From: Shimia aestuarii
GTDB taxonomy: Bacteria > Pseudomonadota > Alphaproteobacteria > Rhodobacterales > Rhodobacteraceae
Direction: 5' to 3'
NCBI RefSeq assembly: GCF_900114635.1
Contig: NZ_FOTQ01000010.1
Coordinates: 7,501 to 71,500, forward strand
Length of the DNA stretch: 64,000 nt
Shown: positions 51,352 to 60,114 of the stretch, in pieces
Layout of the letters: the number at the start of each line of letters is the position of its first letter
Position numbering within the stretch: the first letter of the stretch is position 1
The notes under the pieces: model-generated
Told to the model about the DNA's origin: nothing
Seen by the model: only the letters and a program-made list of their open reading frames with translations
Databases searched by the model: none
Made by a program: the position numbers and the translations under genes

Positions 51352-52005
51352 ATGACAAGACTTCCCCTGACCCTGTGCGCTGTGTCCGTATTGGCCGTAT
51401 CGGCCTGTACCGATCCCGGCTATGTGACCGGCAGCTACGAAGAGCGCAGCGAGAAACGCAACACCCAGACGGGGGCCATACTTGGCGGCATCCTTGGGGC
51501 GGGGGCCGCCGTGGCGGTTGATGGAAACCCGGTCGTGGGGGCCGCGATTGGTGCCGGGGTCGGAGCGCTCATCGGGGCCGACCTCGATCGCCAGGAAAAG
51601 GAATTACGCGCCTCTCTGGACGACGATGTGCGCATCGAAAACACGGGCGACCGCCTGATCCTGACCATGCCGCAGGACATTCTGTTCAATATCGACAGCG
51701 ACGTGGTCAGCGCGAGTCTGCGTGACGACCTTCTGAAGGTTGCCAACAGCCTCAACAAGTATCCCGGCACCACCGTGCAGGTTCTGGGCCACACCGACAA
51801 CACCGGGTCGGCCACCCACAACCAGGCGCTTTCGGAACGCCGCGCCAATGCGGTTGCAGATGTGCTGATGGAGGGCGGCGTGCCCTTTGGCCGGATCCAG
51901 GCGATTGGGCGCGGCGAGGATCAACCCCTTGCCTCGAACCTGAACGAGGAAGGCCGCCGCCAGAACCGCCGGGTGGAAATCGTGATCCTGCCCAACGCGA
52001 CCTGA
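51352..52005 (+). CDS. OmpA-family outer membrane lipoprotein
   Basis: This 217-residue protein has a lipoprotein signal with lipobox VSAC at residues 17-20, a glycine-zipper segment (GGILGAGAAVAVDG, GAAIGAGVGALIGADLDRQ) and a C-terminal OmpA domain (ILFNIDSDVV, VLGHTDNTGSATHNQALSER, RRQNRRVEIVI) that binds peptidoglycan. It is of the YiaD type. It would be anchored in the outer membrane by lipid and tie it to the wall. Confidence 0.92.
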   Translation: MTRLPLTLCAVSVLAVSACTDPGYVTGSYEERSEKRNTQTGAILGGILGAGAAVAVDGNPVVGAAIGAGVGALIGADLDRQEKELRASLDDDVRIENTGDRLILTMPQDILFNIDSDVVSASLRDDLLKVANSLNKYPGTTVQVLGHTDNTGSATHNQALSERRANAVADVLMEGGVPFGRIQAIGRGEDQPLASNLNEEGRRQNRRVEIVILPNAT

Positions 52006-52091
52006 TCTGACGGTCAATTGCTTGGCCACCGGTTGCAGCGGTGGCCACGCGCCTTACATAAAGCGGACCGTTTTCAAAAACAGGTGCGCAC

Positions 52092-52631
52092 ATGCCCCAT
52101 ACCCTCCTCGGCCTTTCCGGCGCCTTGCGCACCGGCTCGACCAACCGCAAACTGCTGCGCGAAGCAGCCCGGCTTTATGGGGCGGACAGCTATATCGAGG
52201 CCGATCTCGACCTGCCGCTCTATGATGGGGATGACGAAGACCGGGACGGTATTCCCGAGGCTGTGAACCTCTTGATCCGCCAATTGTCCGAGGCCGACGC
52301 GGTTCTGATCGCGACGCCCGAATATAATGGCGGCATCACTGGCGTTCTGAAAAACGCGCTCGACTGGATCAGCCGCCATTCCGAAAAACCGCTGGTCGGC
52401 AAACCCGTCGCCGTGATGAGCGCTGCCGCGGGCCGCGCCGGCGGCGTGCGCGGACAAACCATGCTGCGCACCTGTCTCGTCCCGTTCCGCCCCCGCATCG
52501 CGCTGGCGTCCGAAGTTGGCATCGCCGACAGCGGCAACGCCTTTGATGCGGACGGCAAGCTGATCAGCGATCGTTACGCGGCCAGTGTACAAACCCTCAT
52601 GGACACGCTGCGCGCCGAGGTCGACGGCTAG
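52092..52631 (+). CDS. NADPH-dependent FMN reductase family protein
   Basis: This 179-residue flavodoxin-like protein has the phosphate loop LSGALRTGSTNRKLLREA and the family motif ATPEYNGGITGVLKNALDW. It would reduce FMN, quinones or azo/chromate compounds using NAD(P)H. CAGGTGCGCAC precedes ATG. A terminator follows 55 bases downstream. Confidence 0.92.
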   Translation: MPHTLLGLSGALRTGSTNRKLLREAARLYGADSYIEADLDLPLYDGDDEDRDGIPEAVNLLIRQLSEADAVLIATPEYNGGITGVLKNALDWISRHSEKPLVGKPVAVMSAAAGRAGGVRGQTMLRTCLVPFRPRIALASEVGIADSGNAFDADGKLISDRYAASVQTLMDTLRAEVDG

Positions 52632-52686
52632 GCGCGGCGCGCCCGCCCTCTTCGTGGTTTAGCGGCCCCTGCCAGAGGTTGGGCGT

Positions 52687-52713
52687 GGCTCAGCAAAGCT
52701 GAGCCTGTTTTTT
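52687..52713 (+). terminator. Terminator of the FMN reductase gene
   Basis: GGCTCAGC and GCTGAGCC pair across AAA and are followed by TGTTTTTTT. The T run merges with dispersed element copy E. Confidence 0.8.
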
Positions 52714-52740
52714 GAGTATTTTTGCCAAGATGAAGGAGCG
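52706..52740 (+). repeat. Dispersed intergenic element, copy E
   Basis: TTTTGAGTATTTTTGCCAAG followed by ATGAAGGAGCG. It matches 30896-30931 at nearly all positions and lies between convergent genes. Confidence 0.55.
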
Positions 52741-52745
52741 GCGGT

Positions 52746-53150
52746 TTACGCCTGATCACGCGCCGTGCTGACCTCGAGAAGGTTATTATCCGGGTCGCGA
52801 ATATAGAGCGACAGGATTGGCCCCGTTGCCCCGGTGCGCGCAATCGGGCCTTCCTCGACCGTGATGCCCAATCGCTCGAAATGGGCCTGCCAGACGTCCA
52901 GCGCGGTGTCGCTCAGAAAACAGAGATCAGCAGACCCCGGTGTCGGGTGCGCCGCTTTGGGGTCAAACTCCTGACCGGCGAGATGCAGGTTGATCTTTTG
53001 CTGCCCAAATTTGAGTGCCCAGCGCGTGCTCCCGTCTGCGGGCGTGAAGCGGCCCGCCTCCATACCCAGTACCTCGCGATAAAAGGTGACGGTGCGGTCC
53101 ATATCGGCCACCGTGAGAACGAGGTGATCCAGTGATGTCAGTGTGGGCAT
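52746..53150 (-). CDS. VOC (glyoxalase-fold) family protein
   Basis: This 134-residue protein has two beta-alpha-beta-beta-beta halves typical of vicinal oxygen chelate proteins. It begins SLDHLVLTVADMDRTVTFYR with the first metal His, and IRDPDNNLLEVSTARD near the end carries the Glu ligand. HLAGQEFDPKAAHPTPGSAD supplies a middle His. Members include glyoxalases, fosfomycin resistance enzymes and dioxygenases; the substrate is not readable. Confidence 0.88.
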   Translation of the reverse strand: MPTLTSLDHLVLTVADMDRTVTFYREVLGMEAGRFTPADGSTRWALKFGQQKINLHLAGQEFDPKAAHPTPGSADLCFLSDTALDVWQAHFERLGITVEEGPIARTGATGPILSLYIRDPDNNLLEVSTARDQA

Positions 53151-53193
53151 GGCACCCCTTGTCCTTGTGTATGCACGGGCCTAGCGTGGCCCC

Positions 53194-54000
53194 ATGCAGA
53201 ATGACCTTTCCACAACCCATCGTCAAAGCGATCCCATCGACCCGGCCCGCGCCTCGGCCTGCCTGATCGCTCTTGATCACCCCTCCGAAATCGATGTTGG
53301 CACTCCCCTGCCACCGTTTTTCCATCACCTTTATTTCTGGCAGGCGATGCCACCGGGCGCATTGGGCCGGGATGGTCATCCCAAGGTGGGCGGGATCATT
53401 CCCGACATGGGCCTGCCCCGGCGCATGTGGGCCGGTGGGCGGCTGGAATTCCTCACACCCTTGCGTGCAGGCATTGCCGCGTCCAAGACAACCACTGTCG
53501 CCAAGGCCGAACACAAAGAGGGGCGCTCGGGGCCTTTGGGCTTTGTCACGCTCTGTCACGAGATCGAACAGGACGGCGCGATGGTACTGCGCGAGTATCA
53601 GGACCTTGTTTATCGTGAGGATCCCGCGCCTGACGTTGCCAAGCCTACGCCTCCACAGGCCCGGACCGACGAGGATTTCGCCTATACGCGCGGCTTCGAC
53701 AGCACCTTGTTGTTCCGTTACTCGGCGCTGACCTTCAACGGGCACCGCATCCATTACGATCTCGACTATGCCCGTGAAGTCGAAGGTTATGACGGGCTTG
53801 TGGTGCATGGGCCTCTGCTGGCCCAACTGCTCATGTTGATGGCCGAGGAAAAGCTCGGGCAATTGCGCAGGTTTTCCTTCCGCGCCACCGCGCCCCTGAT
53901 GCATTTCGAAGAAGCGGCCTTCTGTTGGGGCGGCGACGGCACCTGTTGGGTGCGGGGACCGGACGGGCGGCAATGCATGATTGCCGAGGCTGGCGCCTGA
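53194..54000 (+). CDS. MaoC/hot-dog fold acyl-CoA hydratase-like protein
   Basis: This 268-residue protein is close to mesaconyl-C4-CoA hydratase and HTD2-like dehydratases. The N-terminal half contains MWAGGRLEFLTPLRAGIAAS and the C-terminal hot-dog half has RYSALTFNGHRIHYDLDYAR, with the catalytic Asp/His region, then GLVVHGPLLAQLLMLMA. It would add or remove water on an enoyl-CoA. No ethylmalonyl-CoA or hydroxypropionate pathway genes are nearby. It is divergent from the VOC gene with 43 bases between starts. Confidence 0.85.
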   Translation: MQNDLSTTHRQSDPIDPARASACLIALDHPSEIDVGTPLPPFFHHLYFWQAMPPGALGRDGHPKVGGIIPDMGLPRRMWAGGRLEFLTPLRAGIAASKTTTVAKAEHKEGRSGPLGFVTLCHEIEQDGAMVLREYQDLVYREDPAPDVAKPTPPQARTDEDFAYTRGFDSTLLFRYSALTFNGHRIHYDLDYAREVEGYDGLVVHGPLLAQLLMLMAEEKLGQLRRFSFRATAPLMHFEEAAFCWGGDGTCWVRGPDGRQCMIAEAGA

Positions 54001-54004
54001 AGCC

Positions 54005-55045
54005 TTAGAGAGAGGCTTCTGCGCGGAATCCTTCCGGTATCTGGTCCTTTCCCTCCAACACGAGGTCGGCCATCACCTCGCTCACGCCCGGTGCCATGCC
54101 AAAGCCGATCTTGAACCCGCCATTGGCAATGAATTCCCCATCTCGTAACGGGTGATTGCCCAACATCGGCGCGCGGCTCTTGGCGCGCGGGCGCACCCCG
54201 GCCCAGCGCTCGATCACAGGCGCGCCCGCCAAGAGCGGGAACACATCACATGCCTGCGCGATCAGCTCTTCCAGCAACCCATCCGTGGCATCGGGAGACG
54301 CATACTCCCGCTCACTGGTCGAACCCACGGCCAGTGTGCCATCCGCATGTGGCACCACCAGCACCCCATCCGCCGACGAAAGCGGCGCGCCGCGCGCATC
54401 CAGCCCGAACAGCGCGGCCTGCCCCTTGACCCCGTTGCCCACCTGCCGTCCCAGCGCGTCGTTCAACCCCTGCAACCCGGCGACCCCGGTGGCCCAGACC
54501 ACCTTGCCAACGAGATTCTCCGCCTCGCCGGTTTCCACCACGCCACCCCGTGCGCGGATCGCCCCGGCAAGCGCATGGCAGGCGCGGCGCGGATGCACCC
54601 GCGCGCTCAGGGTTTCGCGGATCACCTTGCCCGAGGTGCTTGCCGGGCACCAATCCCCCGCATCGGCGGCGTCGATCACCTCCCACACCGCCTTACCCTG
54701 CCAGAATGTGGCGGCGTTGACCGACCGCTCTTCGGCCAAGATCAATGCACGCTCGGTGTTGATCGGCTGCAACCGCCCAACCCGGCCAAAACCGGTGGGC
54801 AGGCCCGAGATCACTTCGACTTCGCGCCAGAAAGCTTCTGCCCCGATCAGACTCTGGAACTGGAACTCCTTGATGGCATTCCATCGTTCGGGCGCGTGGG
54901 GCGACAGCATACCAACGATCCCGCCGGAACAACCGGCGGCAATCCCGGTCCGGTCAATCACCCGCACCCGTGCCCCGCGCCGTGCACAGGCCCATCCGGT
55001 GGCAAGCCCGTAAATCCCGGCTCCAACAACCGTGACATCCACCAT
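54005..55045 (-). CDS. FAD-dependent oxidoreductase, DadA/glycine-oxidase type
   Basis: This 346-residue flavoenzyme begins with a dinucleotide fold (VTVVGAGIYGLATGWACARR) and ends with the C-terminal FAD segment RAPMLGNHPLRDGEFIANGG followed by FKIGFGMAPG. The group includes glycine oxidase ThiO, D-amino acid dehydrogenase and the oxidase half of MnmC. Because the divergent neighbour is mnmD, the methyltransferase half of MnmC, this could be the matching oxidase (MnmC1) as a separate protein; that is inference. ATG 55045 is the family-like start, lying 60 bases from the mnmD ATG. Confidence 0.87.
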   Translation of the reverse strand: MVDVTVVGAGIYGLATGWACARRGARVRVIDRTGIAAGCSGGIVGMLSPHAPERWNAIKEFQFQSLIGAEAFWREVEVISGLPTGFGRVGRLQPINTERALILAEERSVNAATFWQGKAVWEVIDAADAGDWCPASTSGKVIRETLSARVHPRRACHALAGAIRARGGVVETGEAENLVGKVVWATGVAGLQGLNDALGRQVGNGVKGQAALFGLDARGAPLSSADGVLVVPHADGTLAVGSTSEREYASPDATDGLLEELIAQACDVFPLLAGAPVIERWAGVRPRAKSRAPMLGNHPLRDGEFIANGGFKIGFGMAPGVSEVMADLVLEGKDQIPEGFRAEASL

Positions 55046-55105
55046 TGCCAAATCACCCCCGCTGGTCCAATCCTGCTGTTCTGACCTTCCATAAGGTATC
55101 CACGC

Positions 55106-55783
55106 ATGAGCGACCAGCACGCAGATCTGGACTGGCGCGATGGGGCCATTCCTGTCTCAACCCGGTTCGACGACCCCTATTTCAGCCTCGACAACGGGCT
55201 GGCAGAAACCCGTCACGTGTTTCTGGACGGCAATGACCTGCCCAATCGCTTTGCGCCCGGCTTTCACATCGCAGAGCTTGGGTTTGGCACCGGGCTCAAC
55301 CTGCTGACCGCGTGGATGGCATGGGACGCCTCGGGTCAGGAAGCCCCTCTGCGGTTCACCAGTTTTGAGGCTTTCCCGATGTCGGCGGATGAAATGGCCC
55401 GCGCGCTTGCCGCCTTTCCCGAGCAGGGAGAGTACCGCGACCGTCTGGTCACGGCCTGGCGCGAGGATCAAACCCTGCGCAGCCTCGACAACATCGACGC
55501 GCAGGTGATCATCGGCGACGCACGCGACACACTCGCCCAGCAGGATTTCCAAGCCGATGCTTGGTTCCTCGACGGGTTTTCCCCGGCCAAGAACCCTGAA
55601 CTCTGGGACGCCAACCTGATGACACAGGTCGCCCATCACACAAAACCCGGCGGCACGGCGGCCACCTATACGGCGGCCGGTTTCGTGCGCCGCAACCTCA
55701 CAGATGCCGGCTTTGACGTGACCCGCATCCCCGGCTTTGGCCGCAAACGCCACATGACCATCGCCCGAAAGCCCGCGCCATGA
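55106..55783 (+). CDS. mnmD: MnmD, tRNA mnm5(s2)U34 methyltransferase
   Basis: This 225-residue SAM-dependent methyltransferase has the SAM loop IAELGFGTGLNLLTAWMA and the family motif AWFLDGFSPAKNPELWDANL. It performs the last methylation of the wobble-uridine modification in tRNAs. In E. coli this domain is fused to an oxidase as MnmC; here it stands alone. The stop overlaps the start of the next gene (ATGA). Confidence 0.92.
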   Translation: MSDQHADLDWRDGAIPVSTRFDDPYFSLDNGLAETRHVFLDGNDLPNRFAPGFHIAELGFGTGLNLLTAWMAWDASGQEAPLRFTSFEAFPMSADEMARALAAFPEQGEYRDRLVTAWREDQTLRSLDNIDAQVIIGDARDTLAQQDFQADAWFLDGFSPAKNPELWDANLMTQVAHHTKPGGTAATYTAAGFVRRNLTDAGFDVTRIPGFGRKRHMTIARKPAP

Positions 55784-56655
55784 CCGTTATCCGTCAGGAC
55801 AACAATCGACTTGGCATCCTCCTGATGTGCCTGACGACCTTTGTCTTTGCCATGCAGGACGGCATTTCCCGTCTCCTTGCGGCAGAGTACAACACCTATC
55901 TCGTGGTGATGATCCGCTACTGGTTCTTTGCCCTTTTCGTGATCGCAATCTCCGCGCGGCGCAGTGGCGGGTTAAAGCGCGCCATCGCCACACAACACCC
56001 GTGGCTACAGGTCTTTCGCGGCGCGCTTCTGGCGTTGGAAATCTGTGTGACCGTGATCGCCTTTACTTTGCTGGGCCTGACAGAAACCCACGCCATATTC
56101 ATCTGCTACCCCTTGATGATCGCTGCACTTTCCGGCCCGGTGCTTGGTGAGAAGGTCGGCTGGCGCCGCTGGGCCGCCATCGGCACCGGAACGCTCGGGG
56201 TTATGATCATCCTGCAACCGGGAACCGGCGTGTTTTCGCCCGTGGCCGCCATCCCGCTGCTGGGGGCGGTAATGTTCGCCGTTTACGGGCTGGTCACGCG
56301 CTATGTCTCTCGTCGTGACAGCTCGCAGGTCAGCTTCTTTTACACCGGCACCGTAGGCTGCGTGGTGATGACCGGGATCGGCCTTTTCTACTGGGAGCCG
56401 ATCGCCGCCAAGGATTGGGCATGGATGGGAACGCTCTGCTGCACCGGCGCCCTTGGCCATTGGCTTTTGATCAAGACCTACGAGGCGGCTGAAGCCAGCG
56501 CGGTTCAGCCCTTTGCCTACCTGCAACTGCCCTTTGCCGCGGCGCTTGGCATGATCGCCTTTGGCGAAACCCTGAGGGTCAACGTGGCCGTCGGCGCGGT
56601 GATCGTGGTGGCCGCAGGTCTGTTCACCCTCTGGCGAGAGCGCCAGGCGGCATAG
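55780..56655 (+). CDS. EamA-type DMT family transporter
   Basis: This 291-residue membrane protein has ten hydrophobic helices in two EamA repeats: LLMCLTTFVFAMQDGISRLL begins the first and LGAVMFAVYGLVTRYVSRRD the second. Such proteins export amino acids or metabolites, and the substrate cannot be told. Its ATG overlaps the mnmD stop, suggesting co-translation without implying a shared function. Confidence 0.9.
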   Translation: MTVIRQDNNRLGILLMCLTTFVFAMQDGISRLLAAEYNTYLVVMIRYWFFALFVIAISARRSGGLKRAIATQHPWLQVFRGALLALEICVTVIAFTLLGLTETHAIFICYPLMIAALSGPVLGEKVGWRRWAAIGTGTLGVMIILQPGTGVFSPVAAIPLLGAVMFAVYGLVTRYVSRRDSSQVSFFYTGTVGCVVMTGIGLFYWEPIAAKDWAWMGTLCCTGALGHWLLIKTYEAAEASAVQPFAYLQLPFAAALGMIAFGETLRVNVAVGAVIVVAAGLFTLWRERQAA

Positions 56656-56681
56656 GCGCAGGACAACGTCCGAAACGCGGT

Positions 56682-56975
56682 CTACCCCTCGACCAGTTCA
56701 TAGTGATGGATCATCCGGGACTCGACCAGTTCCTCTTCGATCGGGTCGATATGCGGCGTGCGGTAATCGTCGCCGACAAAGTCCTGCAGCGCCGCCAGAT
56801 CGCGCCAGATCATGACAAAGCTGAACATGCGCGGATCGTCATGCGGCGCACCCGGCAGCACCTGAACAATACCTTCTGTCCCATGCATCAGGGGAATGGC
56901 GGTTTCGTGAAAGAACCGGGCAAAAGCCTCTTCTTGATGAGGACGGGTGCGAACCTGGAAAATGCGCATGATCAT
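56682..56975 (-). CDS. Antibiotic-biosynthesis-monooxygenase-like (ABM) small protein
   Basis: This 97-residue ferredoxin-like protein begins MIMRIFQVRTRPHQEEAFAR and has FSFVMIWRDLAALQDFVGDD, the ABM/dimeric alpha-beta barrel pattern. Members range from heme-degrading to quinol monooxygenases, and many are uncharacterised. AGGGAGG lies before ATG 56975; the third codon is an alternative start. Confidence 0.75.
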   Translation of the reverse strand: MIMRIFQVRTRPHQEEAFARFFHETAIPLMHGTEGIVQVLPGAPHDDPRMFSFVMIWRDLAALQDFVGDDYRTPHIDPIEEELVESRMIHHYELVEG

Positions 56976-57059
56976 GGGAGCCTCCCTTTTGGAGCGCCCG
57001 CATCGACCTGCTCAATGCTCACATCCTATCAGAAGTTGGCTCTGATCACTACCGAATGC

Positions 57060-59012
57060 TCACCTTGTCGGCTTCACTGTCCCGCCCGCGATCTCCTGTC
57101 CAAACGGCACCGGGTGCGGGTCTTTGCCAAGCCGGGCGCGGTACACCGGCAGGCTCTCGGACACGCGCATCACGTAATTGCGGGTTTCGTTGAACGGGAT
57201 CATCTCGATCCAGTCGACCATCTCTTCGGCGCTCTTGCCGCGCGGATCGCCGTTGCGCTCCATCCACTGCACGGGCCGCCCCGGTCCCGCGTTATACCCG
57301 GCGGACACCATGATGATGTTGCCGTCAAACTGATCCCCAAGCCCGGCAAGGTAGGCACTTCCAAGCCGCGCATTGTAATCCGGATCGGCGGTCAGCCACG
57401 CGTGGGAATAGACCTCGCCCGTCGCCGCCGCCACCTGACGCGCGGTGTTTGGCATCAACTGCATCAGCCCGCGCGCGCCGGCATGGCTCACCACCACCGG
57501 GTCAAACTCGCTCTCACGCCGGGCAATCGCCAGCGACAACTCTGTCGGCACGGGCAAATCCATGTTCTTGAGCGAATGCAGCGCATAATACGGCCCCGGC
57601 AGGGTGATCCCGCGCCGCACCATATTCTTGCCCAGCATAACTGCCACATGCGGCGCCCCGAGTTCCTGCGCCATTGTCCCCATCTGGCCCAGCCCGACAC
57701 GGTCCTGACTCTCGCTCAGATGCACCCAGAACCTTTCGGCAAGGCTCAACTCCCCCGCATCGAGAAACAGGCGCGCGGCCTCGTGCACACTGGATGTTGT
57801 CCACGCGGCCTGCCGCCAGTCCGGGAACACCTCGTCCCCCCGCAGCGACTCGTCCCAGCCCATCCCGGCCTTTTCCGCCGCCAGCAACCCGTAAAAACTT
57901 GTTTGATGGGCACCACCAGCGGCATAGGCCTTCTGTGCGGTTTCCGCATCGCCCATCGCCTCATAGGCCCTGCCCATCCAATACCCCGCACGCCCAAGCG
58001 ATATTGGCGTTTCCACCGATTGCGCAAAGCGCACGAAATGCGCCGCCGCCAGCTCTGGCTGGTTAAGGAACCGCAGCGCGATATAGCCGGCCAGCCACTC
58101 GCAATCGGAAAACCCATAGCCGATGTCCGGGGCCATCCCGTGCACTGCAGCGATGTCATAAGCCGTCTGATAGTTCCCGGCGCGCATCTCGCTGCGCACG
58201 AGGGAGCGGCGGCGCGGCGCCCATTCCGCAGGTTCACCCAGAGTCTTGGCCCGGCTCCGCTCCAGCAGGATTTCAATCGCCGCCTCGTCACGCCCCTTGC
58301 GATGCCGCCAGACAAAACGCTCATAGGCCAACCCCGGATCGTCCTGCAACGCCTGCGGAACCGCGGCAATCAGCGTATCCACCCCCTTGACCTGATCGCG
58401 TAGACCCAGCCGCGCCTTGGCCAGCAGAACCCAGCCCTCGGGCACCAATGGATACATGCGTTCCGCGTTGGTTTCCCAGCCCTTCCACAGCATCGCGTCA
58501 AGCCGCGCCGTGTGATGCGGTGCAAGCAGTTTGCCATAGCGTTCGACGAATTGCGCCTGCGTGCCCGCGTCCATCGCCATCGTGCGCCAGGCAACCACGA
58601 TCCCGGCTTCCGCCGCACCCTGTTCGCCCTCTGCCCGCAACACGTCCGCATGACTCAGCGCACCAATTGCCGTCTGGGCGGGGCCATGCACATAGAATGA
58701 CAATCTTTGCCGGGTCGAAGCGTCTTCGAAGGCCTCTTCCGACTGCTTGCGCAAATAATCCAGCCCCGGCCAGTCGCCCCGCCGTTCGAGAAACGCCAGA
58801 ACCTCGTCGGGAGAACCTTCACCCGCACGCAGCCTGTGCCACTCCACGATATCGCGGGCCACCGGGCCAATCGGACGCACCGCTTCTGTGGCCTCTGCCC
58901 AGTCCTTGGCACGCACGGCCTGCAAAGCCGCCTTGAGCTGCGCATTGTCCTGCGCCGAAACCGGGATAACCAAGGAAACCAACACAAACAGTGCCAGGAG
59001 GAGACGCAACAT
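57060..59012 (-). CDS. Soluble lytic murein transglycosylase (Slt type)
   Basis: This 650-residue periplasmic enzyme has a signal peptide (MLRLLLALFVLVSLVIPVSA), a long alpha-superhelical region (residues about 25-470) and a C-terminal transglycosylase domain. The catalytic Glu is in SLAIARRESEFDPVVVSHAG, followed by ARGLMQLMPNTARQVA and VSAGYNAGPGRPVQWM. It cleaves peptidoglycan to 1,6-anhydro-muropeptides. ATG 59012 has AGGAGGAGACGC before it. It is divergent from dapA. Confidence 0.94.
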   Translation of the reverse strand: MLRLLLALFVLVSLVIPVSAQDNAQLKAALQAVRAKDWAEATEAVRPIGPVARDIVEWHRLRAGEGSPDEVLAFLERRGDWPGLDYLRKQSEEAFEDASTRQRLSFYVHGPAQTAIGALSHADVLRAEGEQGAAEAGIVVAWRTMAMDAGTQAQFVERYGKLLAPHHTARLDAMLWKGWETNAERMYPLVPEGWVLLAKARLGLRDQVKGVDTLIAAVPQALQDDPGLAYERFVWRHRKGRDEAAIEILLERSRAKTLGEPAEWAPRRRSLVRSEMRAGNYQTAYDIAAVHGMAPDIGYGFSDCEWLAGYIALRFLNQPELAAAHFVRFAQSVETPISLGRAGYWMGRAYEAMGDAETAQKAYAAGGAHQTSFYGLLAAEKAGMGWDESLRGDEVFPDWRQAAWTTSSVHEAARLFLDAGELSLAERFWVHLSESQDRVGLGQMGTMAQELGAPHVAVMLGKNMVRRGITLPGPYYALHSLKNMDLPVPTELSLAIARRESEFDPVVVSHAGARGLMQLMPNTARQVAAATGEVYSHAWLTADPDYNARLGSAYLAGLGDQFDGNIIMVSAGYNAGPGRPVQWMERNGDPRGKSAEEMVDWIEMIPFNETRNYVMRVSESLPVYRARLGKDPHPVPFGQEIAGGTVKPTR

Positions 59013-59175
59013 GGCTTGCAATTTCCAATGCAAAAACGGATAGAGCCTGAACAATAAATCGCGGTCCAGCCTGCCTTCAACTCACAATCTTGGCAAGGCG
59101 GCGACTTATCGCTAGTGTCCGCGCGATTTCAATCCGGGCGATTTCCGCCCAGCTGCGCAAAAAAAGGAGCGTGCC

Positions 59176-60048
59176 ATGTTCAAAGGGTCCTTCCCCGCAC
59201 TCGTCACGCCGTTCACGAACGGCGAGCTGGATCTGGAAACGCTCAAGAAGCTGGTCGAATGGCATATCGGTGAAGGCACAAACGGCTTTGTTCCCGTCGG
59301 CACCACCGGCGAAAGCCCGACCCTGACCCATGCCGAACACGAATCCGTGGTCGAAGAGGTCGTGCGCGCCACCGCAGGCCGCGTGCCCGTCATCGCCGGT
59401 GCCGGGTCCAACAACACGCTCGAAGCGATCCGCCTTGCCCAGCATGCCGAAAAGGTCGGGGCCGACGCGATCCTCGTCGTCACGCCCTACTACAACAAGC
59501 CGACCCAGCGCGGCCTGATCGCGCATTTCACCGCCGTGCATGATTGCTGTGAACTGCCGATCATCATCTACAACATCCCCGGCCGCTCGGTTGTCGACAT
59601 GACCCCGGAGACCATGGGCGAACTGGCCAAACTGCCCCGCATCGCGGGCGTCAAGGATGCGACCGGCGACCTGGCGCGCGTCAGCCAGCAGCGCGGCGCC
59701 TGTGGGCCCGATTTCATCCAGCTCTCGGGCGAGGACGCCACCGCCTTGGGGTTCAATGCTCACGGCGGCGTCGGTTGCATCTCGGTCACGGCCAACGTCG
59801 CGCCCAAGCTCTGCGCCGAGTTCCAGGCTGCGACGCTGGCGGGCGATTATGCCAAGGCGCTGGAATACCAGGACAGGCTGATGCCCCTGCACGAGGCCAT
59901 CTTTGTCGAACCGGGCCTCGTGGGCGCAAAATATGCCATGTCCCGCCTTGGTCTGTGCAGCGACGAAGTGCGCCTGCCCCTGACCGGCCTGACCGATGAA
60001 ACCAAGGCCCAGATCGACGCCGCGATGCGGCACGCCGGCCTGCTCTGA
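59176..60048 (+). CDS. dapA: DapA, 4-hydroxy-tetrahydrodipicolinate synthase
   Basis: This 290-residue TIM-barrel enzyme condenses pyruvate and aspartate semialdehyde, the first committed step to lysine and meso-DAP. Visible are GTTGESPTL (the Thr pair), [18 protein letters not shown] with the Tyr, and [10 protein letters not shown] with the Schiff-base Lys. AAGGAGCGTGCC precedes ATG. Its product feeds peptidoglycan, which fits the divergent lytic transglycosylase. A strong terminator follows. Confidence 0.96.
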   Translation: MFKGSFPALVTPFTNGELDLETLKKLVEWHIGEGTNGFVPVGTTGESPTLTHAEHESVVEEVVRATAGRVPVIAGAGSNNTLEAIRLAQHAEKVGADAILVVTPYYNKPTQRGLIAHFTAVHDCCELPIIIYNIPGRSVVDMTPETMGELAKLPRIAGVKDATGDLARVSQQRGACGPDFIQLSGEDATALGFNAHGGVGCISVTANVAPKLCAEFQAATLAGDYAKALEYQDRLMPLHEAIFVEPGLVGAKYAMSRLGLCSDEVRLPLTGLTDETKAQIDAAMRHAGLL

Positions 60049-60067
60049 GCGCAAGGTATCCCCGAAA

Positions 60068-60103
60068 ACAAAAGCCCCGGTCGCGTGACCGGGGCTTTTT
60101 TTG
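60068..60103. terminator. Bidirectional terminator after dapA
   Basis: AAAAGCCCCGGTC and GACCGGGGCTTTTTTT form a 9-11 bp stem with a short loop and T runs on both sides, between convergent dapA and the DUF3604 gene. Confidence 0.9.
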
Positions 60104-60114
60104 TCGCCGTAACC

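Noticed and set aside
56703-58403. A 566-codon frame antisense to the lytic transglycosylase and ABM genes
   Set aside because: It crosses the end of one gene and the body of another, and lacks a ribosome-binding site and domains.
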